NCBI RefSeq assembly: GCF_000504245.1
Contig: NZ_KI632509.1
Span: forward strand, 2,957,751 to 3,021,750
Direction of reading: 5' to 3'
Source: Haloechinothrix halophila YIM 93223
GTDB lineage: Bacteria > Actinomycetota > Actinomycetes > Mycobacteriales > Pseudonocardiaceae
DNA length: 64,000 nucleotides
A model generated the notes under the pieces. The model was not told the origin of the DNA, did not search any database, and saw only the letters and a program-made list of their open reading frames with translations. How positions within the stretch are numbered: the first letter of the stretch is position 1; the number at the start of each line of letters is the position of its first letter. Of the stretch, positions 8,849 through 17,613 are shown piece by piece. The translations under genes and the position numbers were made by a program.

Positions 8849-9967
8849 ATGAGGAGCGGCAAAGGGAGAAACCGACGGGGCGGACAAGAACTAATCACGA
8901 GACTGGAGATCGCACGCCTACGTGCGTCGGAAGAGAACGAATGGCATGTTGTTCGTCTCATTCAAGACGCGCTCGACTATAGCGAGGGTCGGACCCTAAA
9001 ACCTGAATTCGAGGAGAGATTCCGTCTTTTCCAAGATGGAAAACGAAATGAACACAACATCAACTACTTGAGACGCACTTTCTGGGTAGCGTCGCGCTAT
9101 GTGGCAGATCGGGGACGAGAAATCCTCGATAAACGGCCGGAGATTAGTGCCCATGAACTCATTGAAGAACTCGTTTCCGACACCGATGACGGCCAGTTCG
9201 CTGAGGCCCCCGACGACAGGCCCGGCCGGTACCGAGTCGTGCGTGGCCGGGCGGAAATGGCGCTCTGGCTTGAGCGCGTGTTTCGCAACCGCATTGACAT
9301 CGAAGACCCAACCGAAGCCGCCCGCTCGGTCGTTACTTCGCCAGATGCCGCCGCAGTACTCGCGGATGACTCTCAGTCCGAGATGCTTCTCCGGGCTGCT
9401 GAGCTGAAACGGCAAGCCGCCGGCCTCGACGAAGCACGTCGAGTGATCGAGGATCCCGTGGCTTCCGAGGGCGATCTCCATCGCGTGCTGAAGAACAACA
9501 CATGGGTTTTTGGTGGCCGTTTTCTCGGGTCGTTCGCTGAGCGGCGCCTTACGGTCGGTAATGAACTTGACCTTCCCTTGATCAGAGCGGACGGAGCACT
9601 GCATGTCGTCGAGTTCAAACGATCGATGCAGGCGGGCGCACTCGTGAAGCGTTATCGCAATGCGTGGGTTCCCACCGCTGAGGTGCACGATGCGGTCGGG
9701 CAAGCGATCAACTACTTGGTTGCGCTTGACGAGGAGCGCCACGAAATCCGGAGCAAGTTTGGCATCGAGACACGCCGGGCAAGCGCAACGGTGCTGATCG
9801 GCCACCCGGGGTCGCAGCCGGACGTCCCAGAGGAAGAGATCTACGATGCCCTGCGAACCATGAACTCGCATACAAGTCGCGTCGAGGTACTCACTTACAA
9901 GGACCTCATCGATAGTGCCGAGAGAACTCTGAAAGGCACTGTCTGCCCCGGAACGTCCGAGCGCTGA
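8849..9967 (+). CDS. Shedu-like (DUF4263) antiphage nuclease
   Basis: About 372 residues. The C-terminal half matches the DUF4263 domain of SduA, a single-gene defence system with a PD-(D/E)xK nuclease. I see LHRVLKNNTWVFGGRF, then NELDLPLIRADGALHVVEFKRS with Asp about 241 and E255-F-K257, then DAVGQAINYLVAL and RRASATVLIGHPGSQPDVP. The N-terminal half (SEENEWHVVRLIQDALDYS and onwards) has no recognised domain and probably regulates or senses. The ATG at 8849 gives normal Shedu length but lacks a ribosome site; the frame is open further upstream. It stands alone, flanked by broken genes, and its base composition is less GC-rich than the BVMO cluster that follows. This fits horizontal acquisition. 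Confidence 0.85.
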   Translation: MRSGKGRNRRGGQELITRLEIARLRASEENEWHVVRLIQDALDYSEGRTLKPEFEERFRLFQDGKRNEHNINYLRRTFWVASRYVADRGREILDKRPEISAHELIEELVSDTDDGQFAEAPDDRPGRYRVVRGRAEMALWLERVFRNRIDIEDPTEAARSVVTSPDAAAVLADDSQSEMLLRAAELKRQAAGLDEARRVIEDPVASEGDLHRVLKNNTWVFGGRFLGSFAERRLTVGNELDLPLIRADGALHVVEFKRSMQAGALVKRYRNAWVPTAEVHDAVGQAINYLVALDEERHEIRSKFGIETRRASATVLIGHPGSQPDVPEEEIYDALRTMNSHTSRVEVLTYKDLIDSAERTLKGTVCPGTSER

Positions 9968-10070
9968 GTCCACGCCACCATCTATACGGCGCTGCGGCCG
10001 CGTGCTCAGCGCTAGACCTGTGCCGCACTAATTGTGGTCTACGTCTCACGTGTCTTTGCGGCGTGGTACC

Positions 10071-10087
10071 TGAGACATACTGTCACA
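10071..10087 (+). promoter_or_regulatory. Probable TetR operator before the first monooxygenase
   Basis: TGAGACATACTGTCACA is a 7-3-7 inverted repeat with one arm mismatch, 72 bp before the monooxygenase start. It matches the perfect TGCGACATGCTGTCGCA palindrome at 12489-12505 at 14 of 17 positions, and both are followed by GT. The shared sequence points to the TetR encoded at 11742-12431. Confidence 0.6.
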
Positions 10088-10158
10088 GTTACTTGTGCGG
10101 AGTCCGTTCCAGGGCCGCGCGGGCACCGGCCAACCGTGGAAACGAGGAGCGCCAGCGC

Positions 10159-11682
10159 ATGAACGACAACCACGTGGACGTACTGATCATCGGCGCCGGC
10201 GTCTCAGGCGTCGGCGCTGCCTGCCATCTGACCCGTGCGCAACCCGGAAAGAGCTACCTCGTCCTCGAACGGCGCAACGCGATCGGCGGCACCTGGGATC
10301 TGTTCCGCTATCCCGGGATCAGGTCGGACTCGGACATGTACACCTTCGGCTACCGGTTCCGGCCCTGGCGGGGCACGAAGGTGCTGGCCGACGGTTCGCA
10401 CATCAAGGACTATGTCGAGCAGACAGCGGCTGAGCACCGCGTTACCGAGCGCATCCGTTTCGGCCGCAAGGTCGTCGCGGCCAGCTGGTCCACGCCGGAC
10501 GGAGTGTGGACGGTCGAAACGGTTCACGAGGCGACAGGCGAACAGGAGACGTTCACCAGCCACTTCCTCATCGGCTGCACCGGCTACTACGACTACGACT
10601 CCGGGTACCGGCCCGAGCTTCCCGGCGAGGACACCTTCGGCGGCCAAATCGTCCATCCGCAGCACTGGCCGGAGGACCTCGACTACCGAGGTAAGCGCGT
10701 GGTGGTCATCGGCAGCGGCGCCACGGCGGTCACGCTCGTCCCTGCCATGGCTCGCGAAGCCGCTCACGTCACGATGTTGCAGCGCTCGCCGACCTACATT
10801 CTGCCGGTGCCTGCTGAGGATCCGGTCTCGCGGCTGCTGAAGCGTGTCGGCGTTCCCGACGCCACGGTTTACAAGCTCGGCCGCTGGCGCAACATCGCGC
10901 TGCAGCGCGCACTGTTCCAGGTCTCGCGGTCGCGGCCGCGCCTGGTGCGATCGCTGCTGCGCCGAGTGGTGCGCGCCCAACTCGGCGGCAAGGTCGACAT
11001 GCGACACTTCACGCCGCACTACAACCCCTGGGACGAGCGGCTCTGTGTCGTCCCCAATGGCGATCTGTTCGCCGCCCTACGCAACGGCGCGGCATCGGTC
11101 GTCACCGATCACATCGACACCTTCACCGAGACCGGCATCATGCTGCGATCCGGCGAAGAGATCCCCGCCGACATCGTCATCACCGCGACAGGACTCGTCG
11201 TGCAGATGGCCGGTGGCGTCACGATCGACGTTGATGGGGTTCCGGTATCACCGCGCGATCACGTCATCTACAAGGGCGTCATGCTCAACGATGTGCCGAA
11301 CGCGATGATCGTGATCGGCTACACCAACGCGTCCTGGACCCTCAAGGTCGATCTCGCCTGCGAGTATTTCTGCCGCCTGCTGTCCCATATGGACCAACAC
11401 GGCTACACGCAGGTCCTGGCCGAAGCCCAGCCCGGTGACCGCGCCGAGGAGTCCGCGATGGGCAGCGCGCTACGGTCCGGCTACATCCGGCGTGCCGACG
11501 CGGTCATCCCGAGGCAGGGCACCCGCGCGCCGTGGAAGGTCCTCAACAACGTCTACCGGGATGCGCTCACCCTGCGGCGAGACCGCATCGACGACGGAAT
11601 CCTGCGATTCAGCCGCACCCGCGAGACCACAACAGAACACAACACCACTCGCGGTCCTGCCACTGAGGCAACACGGACCTGA
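10159..11682 (+). CDS. Baeyer-Villiger-type flavin monooxygenase (MymA-like)
   Basis: FAD- and NADPH-dependent monooxygenase of 507 residues that would insert or add one oxygen into a ketone or other organic substrate. The N-terminal FAD Rossmann motif IIGAGVSGVGAACHL starts near residue 9. GGTWDLFRYPGIRSDSDMY follows, as in MymA-type enzymes. The family fingerprint FGGQIVHPQHWP (F-x-G-x3-H-x3-W-P) is at residues 160-171, then the second nucleotide motif VIGSGATAVTL. The ATG at 10159 has GAGGAG 9 bases upstream. A TetR-type palindrome lies at 10071-10087. It is convergent with the TetR gene, and a second, more distant monooxygenase lies beyond that. Substrate is not known; steroid, lipid or alicyclic ketones are plausible. 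Confidence 0.9.
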   Translation: MNDNHVDVLIIGAGVSGVGAACHLTRAQPGKSYLVLERRNAIGGTWDLFRYPGIRSDSDMYTFGYRFRPWRGTKVLADGSHIKDYVEQTAAEHRVTERIRFGRKVVAASWSTPDGVWTVETVHEATGEQETFTSHFLIGCTGYYDYDSGYRPELPGEDTFGGQIVHPQHWPEDLDYRGKRVVVIGSGATAVTLVPAMAREAAHVTMLQRSPTYILPVPAEDPVSRLLKRVGVPDATVYKLGRWRNIALQRALFQVSRSRPRLVRSLLRRVVRAQLGGKVDMRHFTPHYNPWDERLCVVPNGDLFAALRNGAASVVTDHIDTFTETGIMLRSGEEIPADIVITATGLVVQMAGGVTIDVDGVPVSPRDHVIYKGVMLNDVPNAMIVIGYTNASWTLKVDLACEYFCRLLSHMDQHGYTQVLAEAQPGDRAEESAMGSALRSGYIRRADAVIPRQGTRAPWKVLNNVYRDALTLRRDRIDDGILRFSRTRETTTEHNTTRGPATEATRT

Positions 11683-11741
11683 CCGGGGTGACCGGCACGG
11701 ATGGCCACCGCTGCACGCGAAGACGACGCACGCTGAGGCGG

Positions 11742-12431
11742 CTAGCCGAGTAGGTCGGTGACCGGGCGATCCGGATCGATCTGGATGCCGAGGGCGCGGG
11801 CGTTGCCGTCGAGGACCGACCAGATCGAGCGCGTGAGGTAGTCGGCGAGTTCGTCGGTACTGACCGTGCGTCCCTTGTCGGCGAGCCAGTGGTTGACGGT
11901 GGCGTCGACGAAACCGACCAGGCCGGAAGCGACGGTTGACGCGAAGCTGGTGTCCCTTCCAGCGGTTCGAGCCGCTGTGGCGAACAGTTCGGCGACCTGG
12001 GCGGCGAGGGCGGCCTTGGTGCCGGCGACCACGCGGGACCCACCAGCGGGCGTGCGGCTGTGCGCGCCGAGGAACGTGTACAGGTGGGGATGCTGCTCGA
12101 TCCAGTCGAGGTAGGTTCCGACGACCTTGCGGATCGCCTCGGTCGCCGTTCCCCTCGGGCGCAGTGTGGGCGCGAGTTCGGCCAGGAGCAGGTCGACGAT
12201 GCGCTGGCTGATCTGCTCGTCGAGATCGGCGCGGTCTCTGAAGTGCCGGTAGAGGACTGAGCGGGGGACGCCGGCATGCTGGGCGATCTGTTTGGCGCCG
12301 ACGGCCGGGCCGAGGACCTCGATGGCCGCGACGGCCGAGCCGAGCAACTGCCGGCGCCGCCGGGTCTTGTGTGCCTCCCAGCGCGTGGCCCGACCATCCA
12401 CGTCCGGCCTCGTGTTCGCCGATTCGAGCAT
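11742..12431 (-). CDS. TetR-family regulator of the monooxygenase cluster
   Basis: About 229 residues. The N-terminal helix-turn-helix is clear: LLGSAVAAIEVLGPAVGAKQ, IAQHAGVPRSVLYRHFRDRA. The C-terminal ligand domain (about 75-225; GTYLDWIEQHPHLYTFLGAH) is of the large actinobacterial TetR type with no named ligand. I prefer the ATG at 12431; an in-frame GTG at 12452 would add seven residues. It is divergent from the second monooxygenase with two palindromic sites in the gap, so autoregulation plus repression of that operon is likely. A third matching site lies before the monooxygenase at 10159. Confidence 0.88.
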   Translation of the reverse strand: MLESANTRPDVDGRATRWEAHKTRRRRQLLGSAVAAIEVLGPAVGAKQIAQHAGVPRSVLYRHFRDRADLDEQISQRIVDLLLAELAPTLRPRGTATEAIRKVVGTYLDWIEQHPHLYTFLGAHSRTPAGGSRVVAGTKAALAAQVAELFATAARTAGRDTSFASTVASGLVGFVDATVNHWLADKGRTVSTDELADYLTRSIWSVLDGNARALGIQIDPDRPVTDLLG

Positions 12432-12461
12432 GTCGGCAGGGTACTGCAGCACGAAAGTGTC

Positions 12462-12505
12462 TGCGACACCTTGTCACGGACATATGTATGCGACATGCTG
12501 TCGCA
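12462..12505 (+). promoter_or_regulatory. Two TetR operator-like palindromes in the divergent promoter
   Basis: TGCGACATGCTGTCGCA (12489-12505) is a perfect 7-3-7 inverted repeat. A weaker relative, TGCGACACCTTGTCACG, sits at 12462-12478, 27 bp away centre to centre. They lie between the divergent TetR and monooxygenase genes. Confidence 0.65.
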
Positions 12506-12585
12506 GTAAAGGTGTGAGCGACAGAGGAGGGCCGGTGGGCGGCACGTCATGCCACGCGACCCGGTCCCCGGAGAGTGACTTCGCC

Positions 12586-14052
12586 ATGTCCCGTATGCCC
12601 TCGGTGATCGTGATCGGTGCTGGGATGTCCGGCCTGTGCATGGCGGTCAAACTGCGACGGGCGGGCATCACCGACTTCACCGTGCTGGAGAAAGCCTCGG
12701 ACGTCGGCGGCACCTGGCGGGACAACACCTATCCCGGGCTGCGTTGTGACGTACCGTCGGCGTTTTACCAGTACTTCTTCGACCGTAATCCGGACTGGTC
12801 GCACTTCTTCTCCGCGGGCGGCGAGATCCAGGACTACTTCCGTGGTGTCGCGGACCGGTTCGCGCTTCGCGAGCACATCGAGCTGGATACCGAGGTCACC
12901 GGGGCGGAGTTCGCCGACGGCCGGTGGCGGGTGCGCACCGCGGATGGCCGCACGCGCGAGGCCGACTTCCTGATCTCCGCCAGCGGCGTGCTGCACCATC
13001 CGGTCGTACCTGATATCCCGGGACTGGACTCTTTCGATGGCGCGTGGTTTCACACCGCTCGCTGGGATCACTCGGTGTCGCTGGCGGACAAACGTGTCGG
13101 CGTGGTGGGGACGGGATCCACGGGGGTACAGATCATCAGCGAACTGGCCGGGTCGGTGCCAAAGCTGTCGCTGTTCCAGCGCACACCGCAGTGGGTGCTA
13201 CCGGTGCCGAACTGGCGCAACGACCGCGTCACCCGCGCGCTGCGCAGGAGGTTCCCGGCGCTGACCAGGCTCGAGTACCGGCTGGTCGAGGGGATCTTCT
13301 CGATCCTCGTCGCCGCCGTCACCCGGCCCGGCTGGCAGCGGACGATGATCAGCAAGCTGTGCGAACTGAACCTGCGCACCGTGCGCGATCAGGACCTACG
13401 GCGCAGGCTCACGCCCGATTACCAGGCGATGTGCAAGCGGCTGGTGATGTCGCCCAGCTTCTATCGCGCGGTGCGGCGTCCCGGGGTCGAGGTCATCACG
13501 GAACGGATCGATCACGTCGAGCCACGTGGGGTGGTCACCACCGACGGCATGTTGCACGAGGTCGACGTGCTCGCTCTGGCCACCGGGTTCGATTCGCACG
13601 CCTACCTGCGCCCGATGGAACTCGTCGGACCGACCGGGCGCACGCTCAGCGAGGCATGGGCCGAAGGCCCTCGGGCCTACCGCACCGTGGCGCTGCCGGA
13701 GTTTCCCAACCTGTTCCTGCTGATGGGCCCGCACAGCCCAGTCGGGAACTTCTCCCTGGTGCCGATCGCCGAGGTGCAGGCCGACTACGCGATCAGCTGG
13801 ATCAGGGCGTGGCAACGCGGCGAGTACACCACCGCCGCCCCGACCAGCCAGGCCACCGACGAGTACAACGCGCGGCTGCGGGCCGCCATGCCGAACACCG
13901 TCTGGGCCACCGGCTGCCAGAGCTGGTACCTGGGCAAGGACGGCCTGCCCGAGGTGTGGCCCTGGTCCCCGCACCGCCACGCACGCATGCTGCGCGACCG
14001 GCACACCGACGAGTTCGTCGTCGATAGGGAGCAGGAGGGAGCGTGGCGATGA
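12586..14052 (+). CDS. Baeyer-Villiger-type flavin monooxygenase (second copy)
   Basis: 488 residues. It starts SRMPSVIVIGAGMSGLCMAV (FAD motif), then GGTWRDNTYPGLRCDVPS. The fingerprint FDGAWFHTARWD at 150-161 matches F-x-G-x3-H-x3-W-(P/D). VGVVGTGSTGVQIISELA (NADPH motif) and ATGFDSHAYLRPMELVGP follow. It is clearly a different subgroup from the enzyme at 10159, so the pair probably has different substrates or acts in sequence. The ATG at 12586 has GGAGAG 11 bases upstream. Its stop overlaps the SDR start (ATGA), so the two are translationally coupled. Two TetR-type palindromes lie upstream. The SDR neighbour could make the ketone substrate from an alcohol. Confidence 0.9.
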   Translation: MSRMPSVIVIGAGMSGLCMAVKLRRAGITDFTVLEKASDVGGTWRDNTYPGLRCDVPSAFYQYFFDRNPDWSHFFSAGGEIQDYFRGVADRFALREHIELDTEVTGAEFADGRWRVRTADGRTREADFLISASGVLHHPVVPDIPGLDSFDGAWFHTARWDHSVSLADKRVGVVGTGSTGVQIISELAGSVPKLSLFQRTPQWVLPVPNWRNDRVTRALRRRFPALTRLEYRLVEGIFSILVAAVTRPGWQRTMISKLCELNLRTVRDQDLRRRLTPDYQAMCKRLVMSPSFYRAVRRPGVEVITERIDHVEPRGVVTTDGMLHEVDVLALATGFDSHAYLRPMELVGPTGRTLSEAWAEGPRAYRTVALPEFPNLFLLMGPHSPVGNFSLVPIAEVQADYAISWIRAWQRGEYTTAAPTSQATDEYNARLRAAMPNTVWATGCQSWYLGKDGLPEVWPWSPHRHARMLRDRHTDEFVVDREQEGAWR

Positions 14053-14891
14053 GCAACCGCATCGCGCTGGCGGGCCAGCGAACGCTGATCACCGGCGCGT
14101 CGTCCGGGATCGGCCGTGCGACCGCGCTGGCCGCCGCCGAGCGGGGCGCGCGTGTGCTGCTGGTCGCGCGCAGGCACGCCGAGCTCGAGAAGGTCGGTGC
14201 GGAAATCGCCGAGCGGGGCGGCAGCGCGCACGTGTATTCGTGCGATCTGTCCGACGACCAGGCGATCGACGACCTCGTCAAGCAGGTACTCGAGCAGCAT
14301 GGTGGGGTGGATGTGCTGGTGAACAATGCCGGCCGCTCCATCCGGCGCTCGGTGCGGAAATCGGTGGACCGGATGCACGACTACGAACGCACCATGCGAC
14401 TCAACTACTTCGCGCCGGTCCGGCTGACGCTCGGCCTGCTGCCAGCCATGCGTGAGCAGCGCTTCGGACACGTGGTCAACGTGACCACTCAGGGCACCCA
14501 GATCCACACCCCGCGGTTCTCCGCCTATCTCGCCTCCAAAGCCGCCCTCGAGGAGTTCGGCCGCACCGCCGGCCGCGAGCTGGCTGCCGACAACGTCACG
14601 TTCAGCTCGGTACGGATGCCGCTGGCGCGCACTCCGATGATCGCTCCGAGCGAGTCGGCCTTCCGCGGGCTCCCGGCACTGAGCCCGCCACAAGCGGCCC
14701 GGCTGGTGCTGCGCGCCGCACACACCCGCCGCGAGGTCATCAACGTGCCTGGCGGGAGCGTGCTCGACCTGCTCGACGTCGCCGCACCCGGCCTCATGCG
14801 GCGCCTCGTGCACCGGTTCGGCTACCGGCCACGGACGGAACCCCAACGGCCAGCGCGGCAACCGGCACCGGGTGACAGACCCGCACGCTGA
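14049..14891 (+). CDS. Short-chain dehydrogenase/reductase
   Basis: Classical SDR of 280 residues that oxidises an alcohol or reduces a ketone with NAD(P). The cofactor motif TGASSGIG is at about residues 13-20, the structural NNAG at about 96-99, and the catalytic Y160-LAS-K164 (FSAYLASKAALEEF). The C-terminal extension (LDLLDVAAPGLMRRLVHRFG) is hydrophobic to amphipathic and may touch membrane, as in SDRs paired with monooxygenases in mycobacteria (SadH-like). The ATG at 14049 overlaps the upstream stop as ATGA and has GGAGGG 9 bases before it; a GTG at 14043 is in frame. It is cotranscribed with the monooxygenase and probably acts on the same or the next metabolite. Confidence 0.9.
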   Translation: MSNRIALAGQRTLITGASSGIGRATALAAAERGARVLLVARRHAELEKVGAEIAERGGSAHVYSCDLSDDQAIDDLVKQVLEQHGGVDVLVNNAGRSIRRSVRKSVDRMHDYERTMRLNYFAPVRLTLGLLPAMREQRFGHVVNVTTQGTQIHTPRFSAYLASKAALEEFGRTAGRELAADNVTFSSVRMPLARTPMIAPSESAFRGLPALSPPQAARLVLRAAHTRREVINVPGGSVLDLLDVAAPGLMRRLVHRFGYRPRTEPQRPARQPAPGDRPAR

Positions 14892-14931
14892 ACGACCACC
14901 TCCACTGAAATCCCAGAAAGGCATCGATGCC

Positions 14932-15141
14932 ATGAGCGATCCGGCAGCGCGGTTGCGCGCCGAACTCGGCGACCTCGCCGTGCTCGACACCATGACCAAC
15001 GACCAGTGCGAACGGCTGCTGCGCCTGTATGAGCAGGCGTGCTTGGCGCGGGAAAGCGAGATGGCCGAGGCGCAGGACTCGGCGCTGCGGACCGTGCCAA
15101 GGCCGCTGCGGCCCACGCTACGACGAATCCTGTTCCGGTGA
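14932..15141 (+). CDS. Small helical protein of unknown function
   Basis: 69 residues, starting MSDPAARLRAELGDLAVLDT. It is predicted mostly helical, acidic at first and ending in an Arg/Pro-rich tail (RTVPRPLRPTLRRILFR). No signal peptide or membrane segment is present. The ATG at 14932 follows a GAAAGG-like site. It lies 40 bp after the SDR and 10 bp before the next gene in the same direction, so it is part of the monooxygenase operon. I do not recognise the family. Confidence 0.65.
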   Translation: MSDPAARLRAELGDLAVLDTMTNDQCERLLRLYEQACLARESEMAEAQDSALRTVPRPLRPTLRRILFR

Positions 15142-15151
15142 GGAGACACCG

Positions 15152-16171
15152 ATGTCCGATCTGCTGGCCTACGCCGAGGTACGCAAGCTCGCCGCGACCC
15201 TGGGCATCGAGCCGACCGAACTAGACGGGTTCGACGAGCTGGGCGCGACGCGGCTGAGAGAACTACGCGACGCGATCAAGAACCGCTGGTTCGAACGATA
15301 CCGTGGCGCGTTCGACAAGATCATCGCGCTCGCCAAGTTCGTACCGACCCCGATCGCGGCCAAACTCGCCGAGCACGCGTTCGGCCCGTTCCTGTCCGCC
15401 CAGGCCGCGGCGTTGCTGCCGCCGAAGCAGGTCGCCGACATCGCGGTGAAGGCGCCCCCATCCTTCCTCGCGGCGACCCCGCGCCATCTCGACCCGCCCC
15501 GCATCACCCCCATCCTCGACCACATCCCGCTCGCGGTGCTACGCGCGACCACGCGGGAGGTGCTCGACCGGGGCGACCACATCGGCCTCGCACAGTTCGC
15601 CGACCACGTGCCTCCCGAGCTGATTCAGTCCATCGTGGACGTCATCGACTCTGACGAGCACCTGCTCGCGACCGGCCAGTACATCGAGTCCGACCAGACC
15701 TTGAACCGGTTGATCCGGTTGCTCACTGATGACCGCGTGCGCTCGGCCGTCGACACCGCGCTCGGCACATCACGTGAGTCGCGGCTGCAGGGCATCGGGC
15801 TACTGTCCAGGCTGGACGACGCGAATCTTGCCCGAGTGGAGCGGGAGATCCTGCTGGCTGACCCCGCCGCACTCGCCGCGGTCGCACACGACGTGCTCGA
15901 CGCGGGCGTGCAGTCCGCGCTCCTGCATGTCGCGACGAAACTCGAGCCCGCCACGGCCGTGCATCTCATCGGTTCGGTCACCGACGAGCAACTCAACGAA
16001 CTCGCACGACGGATTACCGAAGCGGAAACCGTGGCGGCCCTGCTCGACCTCGCGGACAAGGTCGACGTACCCACTATGCGCCGGCTCGCCGCACTGGACG
16101 AGTTCCCCTCGGTCCGGCAGATCGCCGAGCGCTCCGGGCTCGGCGATCGCCTCGACGCCATCACCGCCTGA
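15152..16171 (+). CDS. Conserved-looking alpha-solenoid protein of unknown function
   Basis: 339 residues with no signal peptide. The text is built from repeated Leu/Ala-rich helical pairs, for example TLNRLIRLLTDDRVRSAVDT, RLDDANLARVEREILLADPA and ITEAETVAALLDLADKVDVP. Together these suggest a HEAT- or MgtE-N-like right-handed solenoid. No catalytic motif is visible. The ATG at 15152 has a GGAGA site 5 bases upstream. It is the last gene of the TetR-controlled oxidation operon, and together with the 69-residue protein it may form a scaffold or chaperone for the enzymes. That role is inference from position only. Confidence 0.7.
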   Translation: MSDLLAYAEVRKLAATLGIEPTELDGFDELGATRLRELRDAIKNRWFERYRGAFDKIIALAKFVPTPIAAKLAEHAFGPFLSAQAAALLPPKQVADIAVKAPPSFLAATPRHLDPPRITPILDHIPLAVLRATTREVLDRGDHIGLAQFADHVPPELIQSIVDVIDSDEHLLATGQYIESDQTLNRLIRLLTDDRVRSAVDTALGTSRESRLQGIGLLSRLDDANLARVEREILLADPAALAAVAHDVLDAGVQSALLHVATKLEPATAVHLIGSVTDEQLNELARRITEAETVAALLDLADKVDVPTMRRLAALDEFPSVRQIAERSGLGDRLDAITA

Positions 16172-16185
16172 ACCCAACGAACGGG

Positions 16186-17613
16186 TCAGCGAGGTGGCAG
16201 TGGCGAGTCCACACCGTGCTCGGGGATCGATGACTGCCGTGCCCGCCGCATCAGGTCCTCGGCGTCCTCCGGCAACAGGATGCCCTTGTTCACCGCCGCG
16301 TCGGTGGCGTCGCGCATCATGGCCACGTAGGTCTGATGATCCGGGTAGAGTTCAGCCAGGGTCGCCGGGTCGAGTGGGATCGTCGCTCCGAACAACCCGC
16401 AACTCGCGCCGAGGTATCGCGCGACCGGCACATCGATCGGTGGCAACCGTAAACCGCCCTTGACGTTGCCGAACTCGTCCCGCGCGAGCTGCCCGGTTTC
16501 GATGAACTCGGCCCGAGGAGGCTGGATCGGCGCTCCCCTGCCCTTGACCCACTCGTCGAGTCGAACCAGCGCCGCCGAGACGGCATAGCGTTTGGGGAAC
16601 ATGTTCCCGCCCGCGGTGCAGATGAGTTCGCGCGGCTCGATGTCATAGCCGTAGTTCCCGGCTACCTCATGCTCGGCCGCTTCCCACCCAGCCGGATACG
16701 GCTCGTGGCCTGGCATCACGATGTGGTCGGCGGCGTCGGTTTCGTGGCGCAGCAGCCAGTAGTCCGCGTGCGCGGAGCCCGCCACCTCCCAGAGCCGGTA
16801 GTTCGGGGCAGCCGAGGCTGGCTCGGGGGTGAAGAACACCTCTTCCAGCACGTTGAGTACGGGTACGCTCGGCTCGCTCGCCGACGCGCCGCGCTTGCCT
16901 CCGCCGTCGATGAGGAAACCATCGATCACCTTCGCCTTGTCCTGCACGTCGGTGACGTAGTCGGACAACCGGAAACCAGACTGCGAGTGCCCTGCCGCGA
17001 GCACCCGCCTGGTGCGCAGGCTGCCCATCGGGTCGACACCCCGAACAGCGGGCGTGCTGACCGCCTCCGCTACCTGGGTGAAGATGTCGAACGAGTAGTC
17101 GTCGCCCGGATGCGACAACGGCTCATACCGCGGCGGGTCCGTCAGCTTCAGGGATCCGGGAGCGCAGCAGTGTCCAGCCGCCTGTGCGGAGACATGTACA
17201 TACGCGTAACCGCGCCGCAGGATCGTCTCGTGCGCCCACAGCCAGTCAGGCGTGTTGTCGAACTGGGCGGAGACGTTGTTCCATTCCACGATCGTCGTGC
17301 CGTTGAACCGTGCCGGATGGACCGGCCGCCGTACGACGAACCGAGTGGTGTAGTCGGCACGGGAGGGCTCGGACGTGTAGGTGTCCGCCGTCCCCGTGAT
17401 GAAGTACTCCTCCTCGACATAGCCGAACGGTTCCAGCGAGAAGCGGCTGTCGGTCTGTGGCCTGTCGAACACGCCGCCCTCGATCGGGCCGCTGACAGTC
17501 CAGTCTGGATCAGACCGATCCTGCGGCGTGCCGCTAGCGGGTGTGGCAGCGAGGAGGACATGCAGCGCCAGCAGCACCGCGCAACATCGGCCGATGGACA
17601 GTGGCCTCGTCAC
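16186..17613 (-). CDS. Secreted alpha/beta-hydrolase domain protein
   Basis: 475 residues. An N-terminal signal peptide (CCAVLLALHVLLAATPASG) directs export. The body fits the large actinobacterial alpha/beta-hydrolase group (TTRFVVRRPVHPARFNGTTI, VEWNNVSAQFDNTPDWLWAH). The nucleophile elbow is GHSQSG at about residue 209, and a late SAHADYW probably carries the acid or His region. These are presumed esterases of unknown substrate. The start is the GTG at 17613, preceded by an AAGGGA site, and it overlaps the stop of the upstream phosphatase by 4 bases, so the two are coupled. The KstR-like motif upstream of that phosphatase would control both. It is convergent with the solenoid gene with 14 bp between stops. 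Confidence 0.85.
   Translation of the reverse strand: MTRPLSIGRCCAVLLALHVLLAATPASGTPQDRSDPDWTVSGPIEGGVFDRPQTDSRFSLEPFGYVEEEYFITGTADTYTSEPSRADYTTRFVVRRPVHPARFNGTTIVEWNNVSAQFDNTPDWLWAHETILRRGYAYVHVSAQAAGHCCAPGSLKLTDPPRYEPLSHPGDDYSFDIFTQVAEAVSTPAVRGVDPMGSLRTRRVLAAGHSQSGFRLSDYVTDVQDKAKVIDGFLIDGGGKRGASASEPSVPVLNVLEEVFFTPEPASAAPNYRLWEVAGSAHADYWLLRHETDAADHIVMPGHEPYPAGWEAAEHEVAGNYGYDIEPRELICTAGGNMFPKRYAVSAALVRLDEWVKGRGAPIQPPRAEFIETGQLARDEFGNVKGGLRLPPIDVPVARYLGASCGLFGATIPLDPATLAELYPDHQTYVAMMRDATDAAVNKGILLPEDAEDLMRRARQSSIPEHGVDSPLPPR

Noticed and set aside
10159-16171. Calling the cluster the mycobacterial mymA operon
   Set aside because: It shares monooxygenase and SDR types, but there is no AraC-type virS regulator, lipase, AMP ligase or acyltransferase. 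It is a different arrangement.
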